Shown here: positions 1 through 6,239 of the stretch, piece by piece
How the letters are laid out: every line of letters starts with the position of its first letter
Numbering within the stretch: position 1 is the stretch's first letter
Program-made: the position numbers and the translations under genes
NCBI GenBank assembly: GCA_035295665.1
Contig: DATGIQ010000362.1
Coordinates: 1-11,701, forward strand
DNA: 11,701 nucleotides
Source of the DNA: DATGIQ01 sp035295665
GTDB lineage: Bacteria; Planctomycetota; Planctomycetia; Gemmatales; Gemmataceae
Direction of reading: 5' to 3'
The notes under the pieces: model-generated
Databases searched by the model: none
What the model saw: only the letters and a program-made list of their open reading frames with translations
What the model was told of the DNA's origin: nothing

Positions 1-1
1 G

Positions 2-895
2 ATCCTGGTGCGGAGCCTTTCGGTTTCCACCCCCGTGACGACGACTCCATCCGTACAGGGACCCGTGACTGTCGTGCAACCACCGGCGATTCAAGTCATC
101 ATTTCACCCAATACCGTAACTACCCCGTCCGCGCCGAGCTCGCAGGGATCTGGCTCCAGTGGCACGGCCGTGATCGAACCGCTGCTTCTTGGAAATGCAT
201 TTCCGGTTTCCGTGAACAAGATCGCCCAGCACCTCCAGGTGTTCGGAGCCGAGCTTCTGACGGCTGGGAATCCGTTGTCTTCAGCGGCCGATCCGGATAG
301 ACGGGAAATGCTTTCGATGGCGGTCACGAAGTTCGCGGCAGGGCTGGAGACACTGACGGCCGGCAGCCAAGAGCAAGTAACGGAATTGCTCCCGCAGCAA
401 GGATCGTCGTTTGCTCCCGTTGCCACGCTGCTGTCCCGCGTCCGGCGGAATTCACCGACCAAGGCGAGTGGAAGTACGGGCGCTTCTTCGAGAGGGAACC
501 TACGGTTGGTCGGATTCGAATCAAAGCCGGTGCCCGCTAGCGGGCCGGCCGGCGCGCTTCCCCCGGCCATCCGACCTGCCCGGGCCGTACTTGATCCGCT
601 ACCGAATCAGCCCGAGCAGCGGAGCGAGTTTTTCGATCTGTTTATTCAGAAGCCGGTGGATCAGGAAGAGACAGGGGAAAAGAAACCCACCCAAGGACAG
701 CAATCGGGAAAGGTGCCTTCTCGAAACGAGGAAGACAGAACGATCACTGCTTGGCCTGGGCAATTGGGCAGGGCACTGTTCATTTCCACGCTATTTTATG
801 CGCTGTGGATGGCGCCCGGCTCGGTGGACCGTTTGGCGGCGGTTCGCAGAACTGCGCGGGGCAAACAACCCCGCGGTTCTGCAAACCGCCGCTAA
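2..895 (+). CDS. Hypothetical Ser/Thr/Pro-rich protein with C-terminal hydrophobic segment (5' partial)
   Basis: I do not recognise this protein. The frame is open from the first bases of the window (codons ATC CTG precede a GTG at 8), so the true start is probably upstream and about 297 residues are visible. Residue numbers here count from that GTG. The first 55 or so residues are rich in Thr, Pro, Val and Ser, like a low-complexity extracellular linker. Residues 60-145 look like a compact, partly helical domain; 145-245 are again Pro/Ser/Gln/Glu-rich. Near the end, residues 253-270 (LGRALFISTLFYALWMAP) form a hydrophobic stretch followed by a strongly basic tail, which would suit a C-terminal membrane anchor. 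The basic tail is encoded by the left arm, loop and right arm of a long hairpin at the stop codon. Codon choice is GC-rich at third positions and the frame is unbroken, which supports coding. It converges on the EF-G gene with only 14 nt between stop codons. Confidence 0.6.
   Translation: MLVRSLSVSTPVTTTPSVQGPVTVVQPPAIQVIISPNTVTTPSAPSSQGSGSSGTAVIEPLLLGNAFPVSVNKIAQHLQVFGAELLTAGNPLSSAADPDRREMLSMAVTKFAAGLETLTAGSQEQVTELLPQQGSSFAPVATLLSRVRRNSPTKASGSTGASSRGNLRLVGFESKPVPASGPAGALPPAIRPARAVLDPLPNQPEQRSEFFDLFIQKPVDQEETGEKKPTQGQQSGKVPSRNEEDRTITAWPGQLGRALFISTLFYALWMAPGSVDRLAAVRRTARGKQPRGSANRR
836..892. terminator. Long GC-rich hairpin between convergent genes, candidate bidirectional terminator
   Basis: Three nested perfect arms are visible: 836-844 with 884-892 (9 bp), 846-852 with 876-882 (7 bp) and 855-861 with 869-875 (7 bp). 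They are broken only by one mismatch (845/883) and a 2-nt bulge (853-854) and enclose a 7-nt loop, CAAACAA. The 23 paired positions sit exactly where the plus-strand gene ends (stop at 893-895) and just before the minus-strand EF-G stop at 910. Neither strand has a T-tract after the stem, so it is not a textbook intrinsic terminator. Position and stability suggest transcript-end formation on both strands; this role is inferred. Confidence 0.55.
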
Positions 896-909
896 ACGAT
901 GGGATATGG

Positions 910-3018
910 TCAACTGGCCGCACGTAGATCGGCCAGCTCTTCCTTGACCGAGGCATAATGGCTCGGCTCCATGCTGAACGATGCCGTGCCGCTTGTGAAA
1001 TTCCGCAATTCACTGGTGTAGCCAAAGAGCTCCGCCAGCGGGACATAGGCGTGCAGCTGGCAGCGACCTTTATCCAGGCTCGAGTCGAGGATCTCGCCAC
1101 GCCGGCGGCTGATGTCGCGCGTCAGATCGCCCAGATACTTCCCTGGTGCGTGGACGACCACGTTCATGATTGGCTCCAGGAGCACCAGCCCGGCTTTCGC
1201 CTGGGCATCGCGAAAACATTCCACGGCAGCTAACTTGAACGCGTCCTGTGAGCTATCCACTTCATGGGATTTGCCATCCAGAAGCGTCGCCTGGATATCC
1301 ACACAGGGGAAGCCATACTTCGCTCCCTTCGTGCACGCCTGGCGGTAGCCCGCTTCCACGGCGGGAATGTACTCGGTCGGTACGGCGCCGCCGAAGATTT
1401 CATCGACGAAATACAGGTTATTCGGATCCGGCTTCTCGTCGTGGTCTTCTTGGTAGGTTGCCCACTCTTCGGACCGTTCCTTCGAAAGCGGTTCGAAACG
1501 CATGAAGATCACTGCATATTTGCCGCGGCCGCCCGATTGCTTGATGTAACGGGTTTCGATTTCCACCGGCTTGGCAAGAGTCTGGCGATACGCAACCATC
1601 GGCTTGCCGACGGAGACCTGAACGCCGTGGTCGCGCTGGAGTTTGTGTACCGCGACCTCCAGGTGCAGCTCGCCCATACCGCTCAGGATCAATTGATTGG
1701 TCTCGGGATCGGTGCGGCTGCGCAGGGTCGGATCATCGCGGACCATCTTGCCCAAGGCGTCGGCCAGCTTGGTCTCATCCGTGTTCTTGGCCGGAAGCAG
1801 AGCCTGCGAGATGACCGGCTCCGGAAAGCGAATCTCTTCCAGTGAGATCGGCTGCTCCGTGGCGCAGAGCGTGTTGCCGGTGGCGGTCTGTTTCAGCCCA
1901 ACCACCGCGACGATCTCACCCGGCCCGGCCACTTCCAGGCGGTCGCGGCGATCGCCCATGAGGCGGTAAATGTGGCTGATCCGTTCCGAACGCTTGACTG
2001 TGGCATTCAGGATCGTATCACCCGGATGCAACTCGCCGGAATAGATCCGCAGGAAGACGAGGTCGCCATGCTTTTCGCTGACGGTCTTGAAGGCCAAGGC
2101 GGCAAACGGCTCACTCGGATCGGGCCGGCGTTCGGCACGCTCCTTGGTCTTGGGCGTAAACCCCTGCACCGGTGGCCGTTCTGCCGGCGACGGCAAGTAA
2201 TCGATCACCGCGTCCAGCAAGAGGCGGACGCCTTGGTATTCCTTGGATGAGCCACAATGCACCGGGAGGATCTTACTCGAGAGGGTTCCCGCTCGGATCG
2301 CCCTGCGGAGCATGGCTTCCGACACCGGTTTCCCTTCGAGGACGCTTTCCAGCAGCTCATCACAAGCGTGGGATGCCGCATCGAGCAACTGCTCTCGATT
2401 CTGCTCGGCCTCGGCACGGAATGCGGCCGGAATGTCCTGCCATTCGTACTTCATGTGCGCTGCATCGTTGGGGTCTTGCACCCAGTATTTCATTCGGATC
2501 AGGTCGATGACCCCCTGGAAGTCGCTTCCCTGGCCGGCGGGAATGGTGCAAACAGCGGGGACGATCGCAAACTTTTCCTTCATTTGACGAACACAATCGT
2601 AAAAATCGGCCCCGGTACGGTCGAGCTTGTTGACAAAGGCAATGCGGGGCACGTGGTGCTTGTTGGCCTGGTGCCAGACCGTCTCGCTCTGCACTTCGAC
2701 GCCGCCGACGGCGCAAAATATGCCGACCGCTCCGTCCAGCACCCGCAGGCTACGCTCGACCTCAGCCGTAAAATCGACGTGGCCGGGGGTGTCGATGAGC
2801 GTGATCTGCGTGTCGTTCCACTCGACTGTGACGGCCGCGCTGTTGATCGTGATGCCCTTGGCCTTTTCCAGCGGGTCGAAGTCGGTGGTGGTGTTTCCCT
2901 CATCCACGTCGCCGGCTTTGTGTTTCGAGCCGCCGAAGTAGAGGATGCGCTCCGTGGTCGTGGTCTTGCCCGCATCCACGTGGGCGATGATGCCAATGTT
3001 GCGCACTTTGTCGAGCAT
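910..3018 (-). CDS. fusA: Translation elongation factor G, resembling the EFG2 (spd/mitochondrial) type
   Basis: This is a ribosomal GTPase of the EF-G family, 702 residues, the usual full length. Visible motifs, numbered from the ATG at 3018, are the P-loop AHVDAGKTT (12-20), a switch I region with NTTTDF (42-47) and GIT (55-57), DTPGH (76-80), NKLD (130-133), and domain IV with SGGRGKYA and the tip motif HEVDSS (His at 585). EF-G drives tRNA-mRNA translocation and, with RRF, ribosome recycling. Wording such as GDVDEGNTTTDF, LRIYSG, GLKQTATGNT and TSGTASF recalls mitochondrial EFG2 and the bacterial spdEFG2 group more than ordinary FusA. The usual Arg of the ERGITI motif is Lys here (AKGITI). 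The ATG was chosen because EF-Gs normally start a few residues before KVRNIGI. An in-frame GTG at 3036 would add six residues, and neither start has a good Shine-Dalgarno sequence. No usual str-operon neighbours (rpsL, rpsG, tuf) are present, so it stands alone. Confidence 0.95.
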   Translation of the reverse strand: MLDKVRNIGIIAHVDAGKTTTTERILYFGGSKHKAGDVDEGNTTTDFDPLEKAKGITINSAAVTVEWNDTQITLIDTPGHVDFTAEVERSLRVLDGAVGIFCAVGGVEVQSETVWHQANKHHVPRIAFVNKLDRTGADFYDCVRQMKEKFAIVPAVCTIPAGQGSDFQGVIDLIRMKYWVQDPNDAAHMKYEWQDIPAAFRAEAEQNREQLLDAASHACDELLESVLEGKPVSEAMLRRAIRAGTLSSKILPVHCGSSKEYQGVRLLLDAVIDYLPSPAERPPVQGFTPKTKERAERRPDPSEPFAALAFKTVSEKHGDLVFLRIYSGELHPGDTILNATVKRSERISHIYRLMGDRRDRLEVAGPGEIVAVVGLKQTATGNTLCATEQPISLEEIRFPEPVISQALLPAKNTDETKLADALGKMVRDDPTLRSRTDPETNQLILSGMGELHLEVAVHKLQRDHGVQVSVGKPMVAYRQTLAKPVEIETRYIKQSGGRGKYAVIFMRFEPLSKERSEEWATYQEDHDEKPDPNNLYFVDEIFGGAVPTEYIPAVEAGYRQACTKGAKYGFPCVDIQATLLDGKSHEVDSSQDAFKLAAVECFRDAQAKAGLVLLEPIMNVVVHAPGKYLGDLTRDISRRRGEILDSSLDKGRCQLHAYVPLAELFGYTSELRNFTSGTASFSMEPSHYASVKEELADLRAAS

Positions 3019-3260
3019 AACTGACAGCCGATGCACGACGATTTGGCCGCGACACCGACTCCTCCACAGAAAACAAAATTCGCCTTGGGCTAGAAACCTC
3101 TTTCCCAGCCCCGCGCGTCTGCTTCAACCCAATAACCTAACGGCAATCCGCGTCTTCCCTGGTTCGGGGCCAATTCCGTCGGACTCCGAACAACGGAGGA
3201 AAGCGGAGAGGTGCAATCCCGGTAGGAACCCTGCTTATTTCCTGACCGATCTCAGGCCAG
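3019..3260 (-). promoter_or_regulatory. Long untranslated leader of the EF-G gene with small hairpins
   Basis: No gene is supported here. If the promoter at 3268-3296 is used, the EF-G mRNA has a leader of about 240 nt. Small perfect stems are CCTGA/TCAGG at 3241-3245 with 3252-3256, right at the predicted 5' end, CTCCG/CGGAG at 3184-3188 with 3194-3198 (5-nt loop), and GGGCT/AGCCC at 3087-3091 with 3107-3111. A strong ribosome-binding-like GGAGGAG lies at 3059-3065 on the minus strand, but 40 nt from the EF-G ATG and out of its frame. I recognise no known riboswitch class. Whether the leader regulates EF-G is unknown. Confidence 0.35.
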
Positions 3261-3267
3261 TTCAACA

Positions 3268-3296
3268 ATTATAGCATGATAACTATAAAAAGTGTA
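3268..3296 (-). promoter_or_regulatory. Candidate sigma70-type promoter of the EF-G gene
   Basis: On the minus strand a perfect -10 hexamer TATAAT (3268-3273) follows TACACT (3291-3296, 3 of 6 matches to TTGACA) with a 17-nt spacer. It lies in a short AT-rich island inside GC-rich DNA. The -10 overlaps one arm of an inverted repeat, TTATAG at 3269-3274 with CTATAA at 3283-3288, which could bind a dimeric regulator or could simply reflect AT-richness. The weak -35 keeps confidence moderate. Confidence 0.45.
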
Positions 3297-3350
3297 TGGC
3301 CGTTTTGAGGGAAATTGACGAAATGTCTGCGTATTCGGATGAGGTCGCCC

Positions 3351-3401
3351 CAAAAAAGTAGGTCGGTGCGGCACGCTGACGGAGCGGATGCCGCACCAAC
3401 C
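3351..3401 (-). terminator. Intrinsic terminator of the PepSY-like gene
   Basis: Reading the minus strand, the arm at 3389-3401 pairs with 3361-3373 over 13 positions (12 Watson-Crick pairs and one G-U), enclosing a 15-nt loop. The stem is followed two bases later by a run of six T (3352-3357). It begins 17 nt after the TAA of the gene at 3419-3934. This is the only hairpin in the window with a proper T-tract, and it separates the PepSY-like gene from the EF-G promoter. Confidence 0.75.
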
Positions 3402-3418
3402 GAGGGCCGGCATGAAGT

Positions 3419-3934
3419 TTACTTCTTGTCCTTATCTTCGCCTTCTTTCTTGATGCTCTTGCCATCCAGCGACACGGTCACTTCCTGTGTCTTCTTGTCG
3501 GCAGTCTCGATCGTAACCTCGTAATGGTCGGGCGTCTCTCTCTTTCCCGTCACTTTGTTGACTTCCATGACCTCCTTGATGGTTGCCTTGGGGAACTTCG
3601 CTTTCAAAGCCTGCATCACCGGCGCGGGCACATCGTTGAGCGCGACCTCCTTTTCAATCTCGATGATCGTGCCGTCTTCCTGGATGTCCATTTCATACTT
3701 GCGGCCCTTCTGTTTCAGCTCCACATCATAAACAACCTTGCCCTTTTCGGTCTCCTTCTCGATGCTGTTTACGTCTGCGCCGGGGAATCGGCCCTGGATT
3801 GCGTCGCGGACAGCCTTCGGAGCCTTGTCGAGCGGGATTTTCTTGGCCTTGTCATCCTCGGCCCGCCCCATCGCCACCAGCGTGAGCCCTACCGCCAAAG
3901 CACACACACCGAACCCATTGAAGATACTCCGCAT
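3419..3934 (-). CDS. Exported protein with two PepSY-like repeats
   Basis: A small exported protein of 171 residues. A signal peptide is clear (MRSIF start, hydrophobic residues 7-22, cleavage probably after GRA at 25). Two tandem repeats of the PepSY-like / DUF2874 type follow, at about 33-96 and 98-163. Each has a helix (KAVRDAIQGRFPGA; APVMQALKAKFPKA) and then beta strands ending in a D-G turn (EDGTIIEI; LDGKSIKK). Members of this fold are periplasmic and often bind or inhibit other proteins; no enzyme activity is expected. The C-terminus is a Lys/Glu/Asp tail. The ATG at 3934 is chosen over the ATG at 4012 because GGGGAG lies 6 nt upstream and the signal peptide starts there. The gene has its own candidate promoter (4066-4093), a hairpin-rich leader and an intrinsic terminator, so it is probably monocistronic. 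Its target is unknown. Confidence 0.85.
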   Translation of the reverse strand: MRSIFNGFGVCALAVGLTLVAMGRAEDDKAKKIPLDKAPKAVRDAIQGRFPGADVNSIEKETEKGKVVYDVELKQKGRKYEMDIQEDGTIIEIEKEVALNDVPAPVMQALKAKFPKATIKEVMEVNKVTGKRETPDHYEVTIETADKKTQEVTVSLDGKSIKKEGEDKDKK

Positions 3935-3973
3935 CTCAATCTCCCCATGGTTGGGCCACAGCATGCGCAACCG

Positions 3974-4043
3974 TCCATCTCGCCTCGAGATGGAACCTGC
4001 CGTTGCCGACAAAACACCACTCCCTCGGCTGGCCCGGCCGAGG
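3974..4043 (-). promoter_or_regulatory. Hairpin-rich 5' leader of the PepSY-like gene
   Basis: Between the predicted transcription start (about 4059) and the ATG at 3934 lie two perfect hairpins. One has 9-bp arms at 3974-3982 and 3986-3994 with a 3-nt loop. The other has 7-bp arms CCTCGGC (4023-4029) and GCCGAGG (4037-4043) with a 7-nt loop. The ribosome-binding site GGGGAG lies further downstream and outside both. Such a leader may stabilise the mRNA or regulate it; no known riboswitch or T-box pattern was recognised. Confidence 0.4.
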
Positions 4044-4070
4044 ATACTCCGGTCAGATCGTTAGGAGTAT
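4044..4070. promoter_or_regulatory. Inverted repeat centred on the predicted start site, candidate operator
   Basis: ATACTCC at 4044-4050 and GGAGTAT at 4064-4070 are exact reverse complements separated by 13 nt. With one bulged base (4071) the arms extend by two more pairs (4042-4043 with 4072-4073). The right arm overlaps the -10 hexamer of the PepSY promoter and the centre (4057) falls at the predicted transcription start. That is a classic position for a repressor site, but no regulator gene lies nearby to support it. Confidence 0.3.
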
Positions 4071-4093
4071 ACCGTCGTCGGAAAGGATGTCCA
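4066..4093 (-). promoter_or_regulatory. Candidate sigma70-type promoter of the PepSY-like gene
   Basis: On the minus strand TGGACA (4088-4093, 5 of 6 to TTGACA) is followed after 16 nt by TATACT (4066-4071, 5 of 6 to TATAAT). Transcription would start near 4059 and give a leader of about 125 nt before the ATG at 3934. It is the best two-box promoter match found in the window. Confidence 0.5.
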
Positions 4094-4294
4094 TGAGAGA
4101 TCGATTAATTCCGCTTAAGCATGCCGTCGCACGAGGCAATCCGTGCAGCCCGGTAAGCAGTCAGCGGCGACGATGGCTTCGGATATTGGGAGCCCTGTCG
4201 AACATGGATTCACCGCTCACGTTTCGCGATCAGAAATGAACGACGAGCGGAAAACGCCAGCGGCCACAAACTTTTGCAGAGCGTTCTTCAAACT
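4094..4294. other. Intergenic stretch with no recognised feature
   Basis: This lies between the PepSY promoter and the terminator of the next minus-strand gene. I see no convincing gene, tRNA, repeat or regulatory motif. Short open frames cross it but have no ribosome-binding site, no recognisable domain and no coding-like composition. Confidence 0.5.
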
Positions 4295-4366
4295 CGGCCA
4301 GCCGCAAGCGAGTGGAAAAACCACGCTGCCTGCGGCTGGCCGTTACGAAACGGTTTTTTCAAACCG
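4295..4366 (-). terminator. Two hairpins after the 543-residue gene, candidate terminator
   Basis: Just after the TAG at 4375-4377 on the minus strand comes a 6-bp stem (CGGTTT 4351-4356 with AAACCG 4361-4366). A stronger stem follows: CGGCCAGCCGCA at 4295-4306 with its exact complement at 4331-4342 (12 bp), plus further imperfect inner pairing at 4307-4315 and 4321-4327. There is no strong T-tract after the large stem (only AGTTTG), so termination is likely but not certain. Confidence 0.45.
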
Positions 4367-4374
4367 AGGCCGAA

Positions 4375-6006
4375 CTATTCCTCACCCTTGTTTGCCTTGT
4401 CCAGCAAGCTAAAGAACTTGATGACATCCGCTTTCAGGGCAATGCGGAGCTTGGCGTTCTTGCCTCCTTCGGCGGTAAACTGGATTCTGTCATTGTCCTT
4501 ACTCGTGCCGCCAAATGCTTTCTGGGCGACTGCATTCACGTCCGCCTTCTGCTTGTCGCCGATCAAGGGCGCAAGCCGGGCAACGGACAAGTCAATCTTG
4601 AAGGGTGGGACGGCGCCTGACTTCGTGGCGAGCCCTTCCTTGAGCAGCGTTATGCCACCGTCGCCGCCAGCTATGAACAGTGCATCCGGCCGAAAGGCCA
4701 CATAAATGGGATTGCTGCCAAACAGCTTCTTCGCTTGCTCATCGAATTGTTCCTGAATATCGAGGCGGTGGACTTTGACCGAGCCCACGGTTTCCGCGTC
4801 GAGCTTGATCTTTTGTTTTTCGGACGGCGGAACTTGTTCGCGCAAATCCCGCAGCACCTTTTCGAGCCCTTGGGCATCCTTGAGCTTGAGCGCCGCAATG
4901 ATGGCATAGTGCTTGTTCTTGGTCGGACCGCGGAGGTCCGCGGCGGCATCCAGTTCGCCCGCCTTCAGCGTCGGCAGGATCGCGTTGTACAACTTTTCCA
5001 CCACGGCACGCTTATTGGGATCCTTCTCCTTGTCGACACCGCTGTGGAAGGCTTCGTCGATCGATTTGATGAACTGCTGCCGCGCATTCTCCGGAACGGC
5101 ACCGTGGAAGAAGATCTCCGCGGCAGAACTCGGACTATGCAGCCCCGCGAACAGACTCGGTGTCGAGGCTGCCCGGGCGATGGATTTAGCCAGCTCGGTA
5201 TTGGGCTTGGCCGAGAGCGTGAACTCTAGATACAGCTCGTTGGCCGAGCGATCGGCACCGAGGCGGAGGGCTAGCTGGCTGCCTTCATTGAAGAACGCGG
5301 TCACTTGCTTTGCCGATTCCTTGGTGGCCTGGATGCGCAGTTTGCGCTGCGCCTCGGTTTCGCCCGGCTGCTTTTGATCTTCGAGGTCCGCAAGCTTGAC
5401 CTCGAGCTGACTCGTGATCAGTTGCTTGAAAACGTCGGGGATTTGATCGATGCGGAAGGACGCCGAAACCGTCTCATTGGGACTGCCCGCCAATACCTTC
5501 GTGGGATCGAGCAGCTTATTCTGGTTCAGGGCCGTCTTCTCGCGCGCCGTAACATAAACGTACTGATTGGCGAACTTGAAGTAGACCGGGAACGGCAAGT
5601 TCTCGACGTTTACCGAGTAAATGCTGTCGTCTTCCTTCTTGGCTTTGAATCCAAAACCTTCGAGCAAACCGAGAAAGGCTTTTTGATCGGAAATTGGGAC
5701 AAGCACGGCTGCGGTGCTTTCCACCAGGTTGGCATCCAGCGTACCGTACAGACCGAGAGGCCGTTTGATGTCGACCCCTTCCAGCCCTTTGGGCCCCATT
5801 CGGCTCGAGATGAGCCCTTCGAGCTGCTTGGCCTCTTCCCCGCGGCCGGCCAGCGTGGCCACGTACTTGATGTCGTTGAGTAGGCCCTCAATCGAGCGGA
5901 CCCGGACAACCAACGTCGGTGCCGAAGTGTCGTCGGCCGCCCGAATCGGGCCGATCAGGATTGCCAGGCCCAACAAGGCCAGGGAGAGACGCCGTCGCAT
6001 GAACAT
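4375..6006 (-). CDS. Exported protein of unknown function (543 aa)
   Basis: I do not recognise a characterised family. Residues 1-23 form a Sec signal peptide: an RRR n-region, a hydrophobic core LSLALLGLAILIG, and cleavage after IRA. The mature part looks like repeated alpha/beta modules. Points to search are KRPLGLYGTLD (81-91), a strand-rich stretch with FPVYFKFANQYVYVTARE (139-156), and a charged helical segment at about 201-235 with many Lys, Glu and Gln. There is no further membrane segment and no cysteine-rich region, so the product is probably soluble and periplasmic. Large secreted proteins with the wording 'PLGLYG' are, from memory, common in Gemmata-like planctomycetes; their job is unknown. 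The start is firm: AAGGAG sits 7 nt before the ATG at 6006, with a second ATG two codons later. It is divergent from the MFS gene and has its own candidate terminator. Confidence 0.85.
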   Translation of the reverse strand: MFMRRRLSLALLGLAILIGPIRAADDTSAPTLVVRVRSIEGLLNDIKYVATLAGRGEEAKQLEGLISSRMGPKGLEGVDIKRPLGLYGTLDANLVESTAAVLVPISDQKAFLGLLEGFGFKAKKEDDSIYSVNVENLPFPVYFKFANQYVYVTAREKTALNQNKLLDPTKVLAGSPNETVSASFRIDQIPDVFKQLITSQLEVKLADLEDQKQPGETEAQRKLRIQATKESAKQVTAFFNEGSQLALRLGADRSANELYLEFTLSAKPNTELAKSIARAASTPSLFAGLHSPSSAAEIFFHGAVPENARQQFIKSIDEAFHSGVDKEKDPNKRAVVEKLYNAILPTLKAGELDAAADLRGPTKNKHYAIIAALKLKDAQGLEKVLRDLREQVPPSEKQKIKLDAETVGSVKVHRLDIQEQFDEQAKKLFGSNPIYVAFRPDALFIAGGDGGITLLKEGLATKSGAVPPFKIDLSVARLAPLIGDKQKADVNAVAQKAFGGTSKDNDRIQFTAEGGKNAKLRIALKADVIKFFSLLDKANKGEE

Positions 6007-6073
6007 ACGGGGACTCCTTAAGCGAATCTCAACATAGGGGATCCATCGGCCGCCGCTGCACGAGCAGACGGCT

Positions 6074-6138
6074 GTGCCGCGGGTTGCATTTCCAAAGAAT
6101 ACCTTCTATGCTCGAAGCACGTTTCAACCCCGCGGCAC
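6074..6138. repeat. Long inverted repeat in the divergent promoter region
   Basis: GTGCCGCGGGTTG (6074-6086) and CAACCCCGCGGCAC (6125-6138) are reverse complements apart from one extra C in the right arm (a run of four against three G), with 38 nt between them. The pair lies in the 233-nt gap between the divergent exported-protein gene (6006) and the MFS gene (6240). The enclosed DNA is relatively AT-rich and holds weak promoter-like hexamers for both directions (TATTCT on minus, TATGCT on plus), none convincing. It could be a regulatory site, a shared leader hairpin or the remnant of a small mobile repeat. Confidence 0.5.
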
Positions 6139-6239
6139 GAATGGGGTAGTTCCCTTCAGCGGGGAGCGAACTCAACCATGCGGCCGGGACCGAGACGCCC
6201 CGCCGGGAACAGGGCACAGTATACGGACGCAGGCCATTC

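Noticed and set aside
91..570. Minus-strand frame of 159 codons opposite the first gene
   Set aside because: It competes with the plus-strand frame, which is longer, continues in from the window edge and ends at a strong hairpin. I prefer the plus-strand reading, though neither has a known domain.
2257..3024. Long open frame on the plus strand (255 codons) opposite EF-G
   Set aside because: It lies wholly antisense to the N-terminal half of a well-conserved EF-G and has no recognisable domain; it reflects GC-rich codon structure.
4094..4294. Possible tRNA or small RNA in the longest unassigned stretch
   Set aside because: No T-loop motif, acceptor stem or conserved tRNA bases could be found, and no strong stem or promoter supports a small RNA.
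6220..6239. TATACG just before the MFS start as its -10 box
   Set aside because: No -35 lies at a proper distance, and the leader would be only about 10 nt; not strong enough to list.
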